64,000 nucleotides of DNA from Novosphingobium sp. 18050 (GTDB taxonomy: Bacteria > Pseudomonadota > Alphaproteobacteria > Sphingomonadales > Sphingomonadaceae): NCBI RefSeq assembly GCF_902706195.1, contig NZ_CACSJO010000005.1:124001-188000 (forward strand), given 5' to 3'. Within the stretch, counting starts at the first letter, position 1. The number at the start of each line of letters is the position of its first letter. Shown piece after piece: positions 52,634 through 61,320 of this stretch. Made by a program: the position numbers and the translations under genes. The notes under the pieces are model-generated. The model saw only the letters and a program-made list of their open reading frames with translations. It did no database searches and had not been told where the DNA came from.

Positions 52634-54082
52634 TCAGGCGAACATGCCTTCCGGCGCCTCGATCAGCCCCTTGAGCGTCTGCAGGAACTGCGCGCCCGCA
52701 GCGCCGTCGATGGCGCGGTGGTCGACCGAGAGCGTCACCGAGATGCGGGTTTCGAACGCGATGCCGCCGTCGTCAGTCTCCACCGGCTGGCGCAGGGCAG
52801 CGCCCACGGCCAGGATCGCGCCCTGCGGCGGGTTGATGATCGCATCGAAGTTCTCGATCCCGAACATGCCAAGGTTGGAAACGGAAAACGTGCCCCCGTC
52901 CATGTCGTCCATGCTCAGCTTGCCGGCCTGCGCCTTGTCGATCAGGCGGCGGGTTTCGGCCGCGATCTGGTCGATGCGCATGAGGTTGGCCTGCCGCACC
53001 ACCGGCGTGACGAGGCCCTTGGGGCTGGCCACCGCAATCGACACATCCGCATGCGGAAAGCGGTGGATTTCCTGGCCGTGCACCTGCACGTTGACGTCCG
53101 GGTGTTTGGCAAGCGCCGTAGCGCAGGCCTTGACGATCCAGTCGTTGACCGAGGCCTTGCAGCCCAGCACCACGTTGGCGGTCCGCCGCATTTCCATCAG
53201 CTTGTCTGCGCTGGCGGACATGCGCAGGTAGAAGTGCGGCAGCTCCTGCTTGGCCTGCGTCAGCCGCTGGGCAACGACCTTGCGTACGCGGTCGAAGGGC
53301 ACGACCTCGGGGCGGTTTTCACCAGCCACGAACTCCGGCGTGCCGAAACCGGCAGCGGTTTTCGTTTCCGGCACAAGCGCCAGAACGTCCGCCTTGGAGA
53401 TACGGCCACGCGGGCCGGTGCCGGTGAGGCCCGACAGCGAGAGGCCGTGGAGCGCGGCGATGCGGCGGGCGAGCGGCGATGCCAGCACCCTGAGGTCGTC
53501 GGGCTCCACCGCCAGCACGCCTTTGGGCGCCGCCGAGGAAGGACCGCGCAGAGCCTTGATTACATCCTGATGGGTAATCCGGCCTCCGCGTCCTGATCCC
53601 TCGACACCCGAGATATCGACGCCTTCCTCTTCCGCGAGGCGCAGGGCCTCGGGGCTGATCGGGCGGTTGGTGTCGATCTTGACGCGCTGCTTCTCAGGTT
53701 CCGGGGCAGCGGCCACGGCGGCGGGTTCAGCTGCCTTGGCCTTCTCCGCGCCCCCCTTTGCTGCACCTTGGGCGATACCGCCCTCGGCAGGCTTGAAACC
53801 GGACACGAAGGCTTCGATCTCGTCATCCGAGTGCGCGCCTTCGTCGAAGACTGCCAGCAGTGCACCAACCGGCTCCTCACCCGCGCCGCCAGCGACGATG
53901 ATGCGGCGCACGGTGGCGTCGTATTCGGCCTCGACTTCATTGGTGATCTTGGCGGTTTCGATCAGGCACAGCGTCTGGCCGCGCTTGAAGCTGTCCCCTT
54001 CCTTGACCATCCAGTCGGCGATGGTTCCCTCGGTCATTTCAATGCCCCATTTGGGCATCGTGAATGCGCGGATGCGGCTCAT
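52634..54082 (-). CDS. 2-oxoacid dehydrogenase E2 acyltransferase with two E3-binding domains
   Basis: A 482-residue dihydrolipoamide acyltransferase. The lipoyl domain spans residues 1-80 with Lys45 in IETAKITNEVE. After an Ala/Pro/Lys-rich linker come two peripheral subunit-binding domains: about 141-178 (EEEGVDISGVEGSGRGGRI) and about 200-236 (LHGLSLSGLTGTGPRGRI). The catalytic domain ends with DHRAIDGAAGA, the His-x-x-x-Asp-Gly motif. It transfers an acyl group from E1 to CoA. E2 proteins usually have one E3-binding domain. No lipoamide dehydrogenase gene is present in the window. Confidence 0.87.
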   Translation of the reverse strand: MSRIRAFTMPKWGIEMTEGTIADWMVKEGDSFKRGQTLCLIETAKITNEVEAEYDATVRRIIVAGGAGEEPVGALLAVFDEGAHSDDEIEAFVSGFKPAEGGIAQGAAKGGAEKAKAAEPAAVAAAPEPEKQRVKIDTNRPISPEALRLAEEEGVDISGVEGSGRGGRITHQDVIKALRGPSSAAPKGVLAVEPDDLRVLASPLARRIAALHGLSLSGLTGTGPRGRISKADVLALVPETKTAAGFGTPEFVAGENRPEVVPFDRVRKVVAQRLTQAKQELPHFYLRMSASADKLMEMRRTANVVLGCKASVNDWIVKACATALAKHPDVNVQVHGQEIHRFPHADVSIAVASPKGLVTPVVRQANLMRIDQIAAETRRLIDKAQAGKLSMDDMDGGTFSVSNLGMFGIENFDAIINPPQGAILAVGAALRQPVETDDGGIAFETRISVTLSVDHRAIDGAAGAQFLQTLKGLIEAPEGMFA

Positions 54083-54095
54083 GTCAGCGCCTCTC

Positions 54096-55109
54096 TCAAC
54101 GGTAATCGAGCGTCTTGCGCACGGCCGCCGCGATCTTCGCGGGGCTGGGCAGGTAGGCGCTCTCGAGTTCGCGGGCGAACGGTACGGGCGTGTGCGGCGG
54201 CGTCACCATCTCGATCGGCGCCTTGAGGCTGGCGAAAGCCTTCTGGGCGATGAGCGAGGACAGGTCGGTCGCCAGCGAGCAGCGTGGCGGCGCCTCGTCG
54301 ACGATCACGGCGCGCCCCGTCACTTCCACCGAGTCGAGGATCGCTTCCTCATCCAGCGGCGAGGTTGTGCGGATGTCGATCACGTCGCAGCCGATGCCGT
54401 CCTGCGCCAGATCGTCCGCCGCCGTCTCGGCGTAGCGAACCATCATGCCGCTGGCGACGATGGTCACGTCCTTGCCGGCGCGCGCAAGGCGCGCGTGGCC
54501 GAAGGGGATGCAGAAGTCCGGGTCTTCGTTGACCTCGCCGGTCAGGCCGTAAAGGAACTTGTGCTCAAGGAAGACCACCGGATCGTCATCGCGGATCGCC
54601 TGGCGCATCAACCCGCAGGCGTCTTCGGGCGTGGTCGGCATGACCACCTTGATGCCGGGCATGCCGGTGACGAACTGGCTGATCATCTGGCTGTGCTGGG
54701 CAGCGGCGTTGTAGCCGGCGCCGCAGGGCATGCGGATCACCGCCGGGCAGACAGACTTGCCGCCAAACATATAGCGGAACTTGGCGATCTGGTTCCAGAG
54801 CTGGTCCATGCTGACGCCGATGAAGTCGGCGAACATGATCTCTGCGATGGGGCGTTTGCCGGCCAGAGCCAGACCGCCCGCCGCGCCCATGATGGCGCTT
54901 TCGCTGATCGGCGTGTCGATCACCCGGTTTGGCCCGAAGGCGTCGTAGAAGCCGGTCGTGGTCGACCAGATGCCGCCGATGGCCTCAGGCCCGCCGGCAG
55001 TGCCCATGCCGCCGACCACGTCTTCGCCCAGAACCACAACCCGCTCGTCGCGCTGCATTTCCTGGAACATCGTGTTGCGGATGGCGTCGCGATACGTCAA
55101 TTTTGCCAT
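54096..55109 (-). CDS. 2-oxoacid dehydrogenase E1 component, beta subunit
   Basis: A 337-residue transketolase-type E1 beta chain. It matches acetoin/pyruvate/branched-chain E1 beta proteins: YRDAIRNTMFQEMQRDERVV, VLGEDVVGGMGTAGG, IMFADFIGVSMDQLWNQ and EEAILDSVEVTGRAVIVDE. Together with the alpha subunit it binds thiamine diphosphate and decarboxylates a 2-oxo acid. The genes overlap the usual order E1 alpha, E1 beta, E2, with gaps of 17 and 13 nt. Confidence 0.88.
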   Translation of the reverse strand: MAKLTYRDAIRNTMFQEMQRDERVVVLGEDVVGGMGTAGGPEAIGGIWSTTTGFYDAFGPNRVIDTPISESAIMGAAGGLALAGKRPIAEIMFADFIGVSMDQLWNQIAKFRYMFGGKSVCPAVIRMPCGAGYNAAAQHSQMISQFVTGMPGIKVVMPTTPEDACGLMRQAIRDDDPVVFLEHKFLYGLTGEVNEDPDFCIPFGHARLARAGKDVTIVASGMMVRYAETAADDLAQDGIGCDVIDIRTTSPLDEEAILDSVEVTGRAVIVDEAPPRCSLATDLSSLIAQKAFASLKAPIEMVTPPHTPVPFARELESAYLPSPAKIAAAVRKTLDYR

Positions 55110-55126
55110 TGTTCTCGCTCCTGCCG

Positions 55127-56116
55127 TCAGTAGCTGATGTAGACGTTGTCGAGGACGTTCTCGGGCTGGGGACGTGCCCCTGCCCGCGCTGCCGTAACGG
55201 CATCCTCGATCGCCTGGAGAGCGTCCGCGTCGATCTTGTCGAGGTCGGCGGCGTCGAGCAGCGCCGCGCCGGTCACGCTGGCGCGGAAGATCTTAAGGCA
55301 GTCACGCTCGGCGCGCAGGCGATCGAGTTCGCCCTCGCCGCGGTAACGCTGCGGATCGCCCTCGAAGTGGCCGAAGAAACGCTCGGTGTCGAATTCGACC
55401 GCCGCCGGGCCGTTGCCGGGGGTGCGCACATATTCCAGCACTTCGCGAAACGTGTCGTAGACCGCGAAGAAATCGGTGCCGTCCGCGCGCCATACCTTCA
55501 TGCCGAACGCTTCGGCGCGGCTGGCGATATCCTGCACGGTGCCGACGGCGTAATCGACGCCAGTGTGCTCGGAATAGTGGTTGTTCTCGAAGACGAAGAT
55601 GCACGGCGCCTTGGTGACGACCGCAAGGTTCATCGCCTCGAAGGTGGTGCCCTGATTGCAGGCGCCGTCGCCCGAGAAGGCGAGCGCAATGGCCAGCTTG
55701 CCGTTTTCATCCGGGCCGTCGATCTTGTTCGACAGCGCCGCGCCCACCGCGATCGGAGCGCCCGCGCCGACGATACCGTTGGCGCCGAGCATGCCCTTGT
55801 CGATGTCGGCGATGTGCATGGAGCCGCCCTTGCCGTTGCAAAGGCCGTCCTGGCTGCCCCAGATTTCCTTCATCATCCCGTCCACGTCGCAACCCTTGGC
55901 AAGGCAGTGGCCGTGGCCGCGGTGGGTGGAGACGATCTTGTCGCGCTCGGTCAGGTGTTCGCACACGCCGACGGCAACGGCTTCCTGTCCGCAGTAGAGG
56001 TGGGTGAAGCCTGCGATTTCGCCGGTCTGGATCTCCTCATGGAGCCGTTCCTCGAATTCGCGGATCAGCTTCATCTGCCGATAGGCGCGGGTCAGCGCCT
56101 CGCGGTTCAGCTGCAT
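55127..56116 (-). CDS. 2-oxoacid dehydrogenase E1 component, alpha subunit
   Basis: A 329-residue E1 alpha chain with the thiamine diphosphate motif FSGDGACNQGTTFEAMN and FVFENNHYSEHTG. HLYCGQEAVAVGVCEHL and the histidine region STHRGHGHCLAKG are characteristic of acetoin/pyruvate E1 alpha. The substrate could be acetoin, pyruvate or a branched 2-oxo acid formed in this operon; sequence alone does not decide. AGGAAATCC precedes the ATG. A 115-bp gap with a long inverted repeat separates it from the upstream dehydrogenase gene. Confidence 0.88.
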   Translation of the reverse strand: MQLNREALTRAYRQMKLIREFEERLHEEIQTGEIAGFTHLYCGQEAVAVGVCEHLTERDKIVSTHRGHGHCLAKGCDVDGMMKEIWGSQDGLCNGKGGSMHIADIDKGMLGANGIVGAGAPIAVGAALSNKIDGPDENGKLAIALAFSGDGACNQGTTFEAMNLAVVTKAPCIFVFENNHYSEHTGVDYAVGTVQDIASRAEAFGMKVWRADGTDFFAVYDTFREVLEYVRTPGNGPAAVEFDTERFFGHFEGDPQRYRGEGELDRLRAERDCLKIFRASVTGAALLDAADLDKIDADALQAIEDAVTAARAGARPQPENVLDNVYISY

Positions 56117-56153
56117 CAGGATTTCCTCTCGTTTGTAATATGGATACGCGGGG

Positions 56154-56230
56154 GCTTCGACAGGCTCAGCCTGAGCGGGGTGGAGAGCAGATTGCCTACC
56201 CTACTCCGCTCATGCTGAGCTTGTCGAAGC
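56154..56230. repeat. Long REP-like inverted repeat inside the operon
   Basis: The left arm (56154-56178) begins GCTTCGACAGGCTCAGC and the right arm (56206-56230) ends GCTGAGCTTGTCGAAGC. The arms match at 23 of 25 positions and are 27 bp apart. The core (CTTCGACARGCTCAG) is a widely dispersed REP-like element in many proteobacteria. It fills most of the gap between the acyl-CoA dehydrogenase and E1 alpha genes, touching the former's stop codon. Confidence 0.75.
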
Positions 56231-56231
56231 G

Positions 56232-57440
56232 TCACAGGCCCAGCACCGATTTGGCGATGATCGTGCTCTGGATTTCGTTGGTCCCGCCAAAGATCGTCCA
56301 GGCCCGGCTGTTGAGATAGCGCGCGGAAGCGACTTGCGCTCCCTTGGAGTGAAGGCCCTGCGGCGCATTGTCACCGTATAGCGGACGCGCGGTTTCCAGC
56401 TGGAGACCGGCGGGGCCGTAAAGGTCCACGGCCAGCAGATCGATGTCCTGTCGCAGGTTGGAGGCGAGCAGCTTGGTCAGCGAGGTCTGCGGGCCGGGCT
56501 TGCGGCCCTTGGCGATCTCGGAAATGATCTTCAGTTCGATCATTTCGAGCGCGTTGACCGAAAGCCGCGCCTTGGCGACACGGCGCCGCCAGTCGGTCTG
56601 GTCGGACAGCGCGCCGCCCTTCCCGTCGCTTTCCAGCTTCGCAGCGGCCTCGATCTGGTCGAGATCGTAGCCCAGCTTGGGGGCGTGGCACGATCCGCCG
56701 CGCTCGTTTTCGAGGAGGAACTTGGCGATGGTCCAGCCCTGCCCCTCGCCGCCGACGAGGTTTTCGGCCGGGACGATCACGTCCTCGAGGAACACCTGGT
56801 TGACCTCATGGTCGCCGGCATTGGTCAGGATCGGGCGCACCGAAACGCCGGGGCTGTCGAGGTCGATCAGCAGGAACGAGATGCCCGCCTGCTTCTTCAC
56901 CTCGGTATTGGTGCGGACCAGCGTGAACATGCGGTTGGCATGGTGGGCGTGGGTGGTCCAGATCTTGGAGCCGGTGACGCGGTAGTGATCGCCTTCCAGT
57001 ACCGCGCGGGTCTTCAGGCTGGCAAGGTCGGAGCCTGCGCCCGGCTCGGAGAAGCCCTGGCACCAGTAGTCTTCGCCAGAGAGAATGCGCGGCAGGACCT
57101 GCGCCTTTTGTGCATCGGTGCCGAAGTTGTAGACCACCGGAGCGAGCAGCTTGAGGCCCAGGACGGTAAGGTTGGGCGCGCCGGCGGCGGCGCACTCCTT
57201 CTCGAACAGGTAGCGCTGCAGCGGGGTCCAGCCGGTGCCGCCGTGTTCGGCAGGCCACTGGTAGCCCAGCCAGCCTTTCTTGTTGAGCACGCCGTTCCAG
57301 ACTTGCCCGATCTCCGGCTCGACGAAAACGGATGGGGTCGCCGCCGCGCCGGCCTTCACGTCGGCAGGCAGATGATCGCGCAGGAAGGTGCGGACCTCGT
57401 CGCGGAAAGCGGCGTCTTGCGGGGAAAGTTCGATATCCAT
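56232..57440 (-). CDS. Acyl-CoA dehydrogenase
   Basis: A 402-residue acyl-CoA dehydrogenase. FSEPGAGSDLASLKTRA is the FAD/substrate-loop motif and KIWTTHAHHANRMF follows. The C-terminal motif is WTIFGGTNEIQSTII, where the usual Glu of YEGT is Gly, as in FadE/steroid-type and long-chain relatives, so the catalytic base lies elsewhere. It should introduce a double bond into a branched or alicyclic acyl-CoA. The thiolase stop overlaps its start by one base, so the two are co-translated. Confidence 0.85.
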   Translation of the reverse strand: MDIELSPQDAAFRDEVRTFLRDHLPADVKAGAAATPSVFVEPEIGQVWNGVLNKKGWLGYQWPAEHGGTGWTPLQRYLFEKECAAAGAPNLTVLGLKLLAPVVYNFGTDAQKAQVLPRILSGEDYWCQGFSEPGAGSDLASLKTRAVLEGDHYRVTGSKIWTTHAHHANRMFTLVRTNTEVKKQAGISFLLIDLDSPGVSVRPILTNAGDHEVNQVFLEDVIVPAENLVGGEGQGWTIAKFLLENERGGSCHAPKLGYDLDQIEAAAKLESDGKGGALSDQTDWRRRVAKARLSVNALEMIELKIISEIAKGRKPGPQTSLTKLLASNLRQDIDLLAVDLYGPAGLQLETARPLYGDNAPQGLHSKGAQVASARYLNSRAWTIFGGTNEIQSTIIAKSVLGL

Positions 57441-58603
57441 CAGCGTTCCAGAATGGTGACGGCGGAGACGCCCGGCGCGCCGTAGACGTGACTGTAAGCC
57501 GTCTTCGGCGAGTTCGGGACCTGACGGCCACCGCCGTCGCCCCGCAATTGCACTACGTTTTCAAAGACCTGGCGCAGACCCGATGCGCCGATCGGCTCAC
57601 CACAGGCGAGGCAGCCGCCATCGGTATTGACCGGCAGCGCGCCGCCGATCTCGGTATGGCCCTCGGCCAGCCACTTCTCCTGCTCGCCATCGGCGCAGAA
57701 GCCGTTTTCGGCCATATGCATGATCTCGGCGCCGGCCTCGGTGTCCTGAAGCTGGGCGACGTCGATGTCGCCCGGGCCGATACCGGCAAGGCGGAAGGCG
57801 TCGGCCGAGGCGATGCGCGAGGCCGTGCCGCGCGGGCGGGTATCGTCCGCCACCACGTCGACCGAAGGCGCGAAGACTTCGAAACTGCTGGGCGGGCGGG
57901 TGCGCATGGTCGCAGCCTTGAGGCGGATCAGCGGCTTGCCCAGTTCGCGCGCCTTCTTCTCGCTGGCGAGGATCAGCGCAACGCCGCCCTCTGCGGGCGA
58001 GCAGAACATGTACTTGGTATAGGGATCGCTGACCAAGGGCGCGGCAAGGATGTCCTCCAGCGCGACCGGCTGGCGGCGCCATGCATGGGGCGCGTGGACG
58101 GCGTTACGAAACGCCTTTTCCGCCACCCGGCCCAGCGTCTCCTGCGAGATCCCGAACATGCTCATGTAGCGCATGATCTTGGCCGCGAAGAACTGCGTGG
58201 TGACCATTTGGCCCATCTCGCCGTACCAGTCGGGCAGGTTGTATTCAGCTGGCAACGCATTGAAGGCGCCGCGCGGATGCTTGTCGAAGCCGACCGCGAG
58301 GCCGATGTCGAACTCGCCCGACTTGATCGCCATCTGCGCGGAAAACAGCGCCGACCCGCCCGCCGCGCAGCCGTTGCGCACGTTGATGAACTGCATCCCG
58401 GTCAGGCCGAGGCGGTCGACCATGGTGTCGGGATTACCCGCCGCGTCAGAACTGCCATAGGCAAACTGGACCTGCGGCCAATCCACCCCGGCGTCGACTA
58501 GGGCCTGACGCACGGCGAAGACGCCCTGATCCACGCCGGACAGGCCATCGGTGCGCCCGAACGGGTGGATGCCGATGCCGACGATGCACACGTCACCGCT
58601 CAT
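57440..58603 (-). CDS. Thiolase-family protein (SCP-x type)
   Basis: A 387-residue thiolase of the lipid-transfer/SCP-x group. The nucleophilic cysteine is present in VRNGCAAGGSAL (Cys79). The late motif GHPxGA is CGEPIGASGLRQ, with Glu instead of His, and the second reactive Cys lies just before it. It should cleave 3-oxoacyl-CoA or condense acetyl units. Its start overlaps the upstream DUF35 stop (ATGA), so DUF35 is its likely partner. This contrasts with the cysteine-less thiolase-like protein at 15640. Confidence 0.84.
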   Translation of the reverse strand: MSGDVCIVGIGIHPFGRTDGLSGVDQGVFAVRQALVDAGVDWPQVQFAYGSSDAAGNPDTMVDRLGLTGMQFINVRNGCAAGGSALFSAQMAIKSGEFDIGLAVGFDKHPRGAFNALPAEYNLPDWYGEMGQMVTTQFFAAKIMRYMSMFGISQETLGRVAEKAFRNAVHAPHAWRRQPVALEDILAAPLVSDPYTKYMFCSPAEGGVALILASEKKARELGKPLIRLKAATMRTRPPSSFEVFAPSVDVVADDTRPRGTASRIASADAFRLAGIGPGDIDVAQLQDTEAGAEIMHMAENGFCADGEQEKWLAEGHTEIGGALPVNTDGGCLACGEPIGASGLRQVFENVVQLRGDGGGRQVPNSPKTAYSHVYGAPGVSAVTILER

Positions 58604-58995
58604 GCTGCGTCTCCATGGGGCTGGAATGCGGGGATGAAGACGCTGTCTGCATCCTCGGGGTTCAGCGGCGCGGGTGCGAAACGCACCGCCATGCCGATCT
58701 TCACGTCCTCGAAGGCAACGCCGTAAAGCGGCGCCTCGACGATGACCTCGCCGGGCAGCTCGACATAGGCGACCACCCAGGGCGCGAAAGCCTCAGGCCC
58801 CGCGTAAGGCGGCGTCTTGGGGCGATAACGCTGCACGGTGTAGGACCACAGCGATCCCTCCCGCGAAAGGGGCACGGGTTCATATGTCGTGGCGGATGGG
58901 CACGGGAAGACGATGCGGCCGGTTTCCCGGTCCTTGCCACCAATCAGGCGCGGCTCGGCCTCGTCCGTGAACAGCCCTGTTGCAATCGCGCGCAT
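58600..58995 (-). CDS. DUF35 OB-fold protein with a degenerate zinc ribbon
   Basis: A 131-residue DUF35 protein. The OB-fold region (SYTVQRYRPKTPPYAGPE, APWVVAYVELPG, DVKIGMAVRF) is clear. The zinc-ribbon half is degenerate: only one Cys remains in GRIVFPCPSATTYEPVPL. It is expected to pair with the thiolase, whose gene it overlaps by four bases. The start at 58995 follows GGGAGCAAG and is preferred to one six codons upstream. It heads the minus-strand operon and is divergent from a GMC oxidoreductase. Confidence 0.8.
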   Translation of the reverse strand: MRAIATGLFTDEAEPRLIGGKDRETGRIVFPCPSATTYEPVPLSREGSLWSYTVQRYRPKTPPYAGPEAFAPWVVAYVELPGEVIVEAPLYGVAFEDVKIGMAVRFAPAPLNPEDADSVFIPAFQPHGDAA

Positions 58996-59168
58996 CTTGC
59001 TCCCGCTTCCCATACAAACTTGGCCGGTATTGATATCCGGTCATGAGAACGGTTTAAGCCTGCCTGCCCCGGCATTGTGACTCACCAAAACGCTAGGGTA
59101 GTCATTGCGCTAGTTCGTGCGACCCGGGGTATGTTCGGGAAAACCCGGCGCAGCGGGAGACGAGCAAC

Positions 59169-60797
59169 ATGGCCAGGCAGTGGGACTATATCATCGTAGG
59201 GGCCGGTTCGGCTGGATGCGTCATGGCCGAACGCCTGAGCGCGGACGGCAAGGCGCAGGTCCTCGTGCTGGAAGCCGGCGGCGAGAACGACAGCTTCTGG
59301 GTGACCCTGCCCAAGGGTGTCGCCAAGCTGGTGAAGAAGCCTGAACACATGTGGGCCTACGCCGTCTCCCAGCCGCGCGATCCGGGCAGCAATTCGCCCG
59401 GAGGCGAAGTCTGGATACGCGGCAAGGGCCTTGGCGGTTCGTCCTCGATCAACGGCATGATCTGGAGCCGGGGCGAAAAAGCCGACTACGACGCATGGGA
59501 AAACGAAGCCGGTGCCACCGGCTGGAACGGTGCCAGCATGACCGAGGCCTTCCTCGAACTGGAAGACCACGCCGCCGGACCATCGTCGATGCGCGGCAGC
59601 GGAGGCCTCGTGCGCGTCGATCCGGCCTGCTTCAAGTACCCCCTGGCCGAGCGCATGATCGAGGCCGGTGAAGCGATGGGCCTTGCCCGCGTCGACGATC
59701 TCAACGGGACGCCGGGACCGCGCGTGGGCTACTACAGCCACAATATCCGCGGCGGTAAGCGCGATTCGTCCGCCCGCACCTACCTCGCAGCGGCGCGGGG
59801 GCGGCCCAACGTCACGGTGCTGACCGGCGTGATGGCCCAGCGAATCGTCTTCGAGGGCACCCGGGCCGTCGGCCTCGACGTTACCGTGAACGGCCGCCGC
59901 CAGCGTTTCGACTGTGCGGGCGAGATCGTGGTGAGCGCGGGCGCCATGGAAAGCCCGTTGCTGCTGCAGCGCTCAGGGATAGGCGACGCGGACCGGCTGG
60001 CGGCAGCGGGCATTCCCCTCGTCGCCCATTCGCCGGACGTCGGCGAGAAGATGATCGAACACCTCTCGATCTCGATGCCGTTCCGGCTGGATCGCGGCAA
60101 GGGTACGAACAAGAGCTTCTTCGGCATCGGTGCCGCATTGGCGATGCTGCGCTATCTCCTGCGCCATGACGGCGTACTCGCCACCGGCCCGTTCGAGATC
60201 GGCGCGTTCTGCAACGTCGCCCACCCGGACGGGCGCACCGACGCGCAGTTCTACCTCGGCGGCTATACCTTCAAGGTCGGCGACGACAAGGACCCGGTCC
60301 CGCTCGACAAGATCGACCCAAAGCCCGGCGTCACCATCTACGGCCAGCTCCTGCGCCTTACCAGCGAGAGCAGCGTGCGGGCGACCGGCCCGTCAGCAGA
60401 CGACCTGCCCGACATCCACCACAATTTCCTTACGACGGAGCACGACAAGGCCTCGGCCATCGCCATGGTCCGCCGGATGCGCGCCTATATGCGCGCGGGC
60501 CCATTGGGTCGGATGATCGGCGCCGAACTGGTGCCCGGCGCGCAGGTCGAGAGCGACGAAGACGTGCTGGCGATGTTCCGCAACCTGTCGAGCTGCGGCC
60601 TCCACGCCATCCGCTCGTGCCGCATGGGCGCGGATGCGGACGCCGTGGTCGATGCGCGCCTGCGGGTGAACGGAGTACAAGGCGTGCGCGTGGCGGACTG
60701 CTCGATCATGCCCTGGCACGTGACCGGCAATACCAATGCGCCGGCCATGGCGGTGGGCCTGCGCGGCGCGAAACTGATGCTGGAAGACAGGGGCTGA
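59169..60797 (+). CDS. GMC-family oxidoreductase (choline dehydrogenase-like)
   Basis: A 542-residue FAD-dependent alcohol dehydrogenase. The dinucleotide-binding motif is IIVGAGSAGCVMAERLS and the GMC signature is GLGGSSSINGMIWSRG. GAMESPLLLQRSGIG is the second signature. The C-terminus has SCRMGADADAVVD and GNTNAPAMAVG, with the catalytic Asn/His region. It should oxidise a primary or secondary alcohol, possibly one made by the catabolic operon it faces. CGGGAGACGAG precedes the ATG. Confidence 0.86.
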   Translation: MARQWDYIIVGAGSAGCVMAERLSADGKAQVLVLEAGGENDSFWVTLPKGVAKLVKKPEHMWAYAVSQPRDPGSNSPGGEVWIRGKGLGGSSSINGMIWSRGEKADYDAWENEAGATGWNGASMTEAFLELEDHAAGPSSMRGSGGLVRVDPACFKYPLAERMIEAGEAMGLARVDDLNGTPGPRVGYYSHNIRGGKRDSSARTYLAAARGRPNVTVLTGVMAQRIVFEGTRAVGLDVTVNGRRQRFDCAGEIVVSAGAMESPLLLQRSGIGDADRLAAAGIPLVAHSPDVGEKMIEHLSISMPFRLDRGKGTNKSFFGIGAALAMLRYLLRHDGVLATGPFEIGAFCNVAHPDGRTDAQFYLGGYTFKVGDDKDPVPLDKIDPKPGVTIYGQLLRLTSESSVRATGPSADDLPDIHHNFLTTEHDKASAIAMVRRMRAYMRAGPLGRMIGAELVPGAQVESDEDVLAMFRNLSSCGLHAIRSCRMGADADAVVDARLRVNGVQGVRVADCSIMPWHVTGNTNAPAMAVGLRGAKLMLEDRG

Positions 60798-60817
60798 TCC
60801 TCCCTGCAAGGGGAGGA
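60798..60817. terminator. Hairpin between convergent GMC and GNAT genes
   Basis: TCCTCCC and GGGAGGA pair across TGCAAG. It lies in the 28-bp gap between the two convergent genes and can serve both as a transcript end. There is no U-run. Confidence 0.5.
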
Positions 60818-60825
60818 ACGCGACG

Positions 60826-61302
60826 TCAAAGCGTCAGCACCATGAACTGGTTGTGCTCGCTGGCATCGTAATCCGCGAAAGGCCCGCACGAAACGAACCC
60901 CGAGCGGCGGTAAAGCGCGATCGCCGGGGCGTGGAGATCGGCCGTGCCGGTCTCCAGATGAAGCGCCTCGTATCCGCGCGCCCTTGCCTCGGTAACGATA
61001 TGCCCCAGCAGCGCACGGCCGACACCCGTTCCCCGTGCCGAGGGCGCCGCGCGCATCGACTTCACTTCGCCCCGGCCCGCCTCAAGCTGTTTGAGCGCAC
61101 CGAAACCGGCTAGGTCACCGTCCCGCCATGCCGTCCAGAAGGTGACGTCGGGTGAAGACAACCCGCTCGCGTCGAGGGCAAAGGCATGCTCCCCCATGAC
61201 GCTGCGCAGTTCGCGAAGGTGATGGGCGAGAAGGTCGGACACATGGGATGCCGCCGGATCGTCCAGCCTGATTTCCAACTCGTGATCCTTCAGGATTTGC
61301 AT
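60826..61302 (-). CDS. GNAT-family N-acetyltransferase
   Basis: A 158-residue acetyltransferase. The acetyl-CoA motif is SARGTGVGRALLGHIVTEAR, and LYRRSGFVSCGPFADY is the usual C-terminal substrate side. It resembles YafP/PhnO-type small-molecule acetyltransferases; the substrate is unknown. It lies 18 bp downstream of the LuxR-type gene on the same strand, so it may be co-transcribed with it. Confidence 0.82.
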   Translation of the reverse strand: MQILKDHELEIRLDDPAASHVSDLLAHHLRELRSVMGEHAFALDASGLSSPDVTFWTAWRDGDLAGFGALKQLEAGRGEVKSMRAAPSARGTGVGRALLGHIVTEARARGYEALHLETGTADLHAPAIALYRRSGFVSCGPFADYDASEHNQFMVLTL

Positions 61303-61320
61303 GATGCGCTGAAGGCCCCC

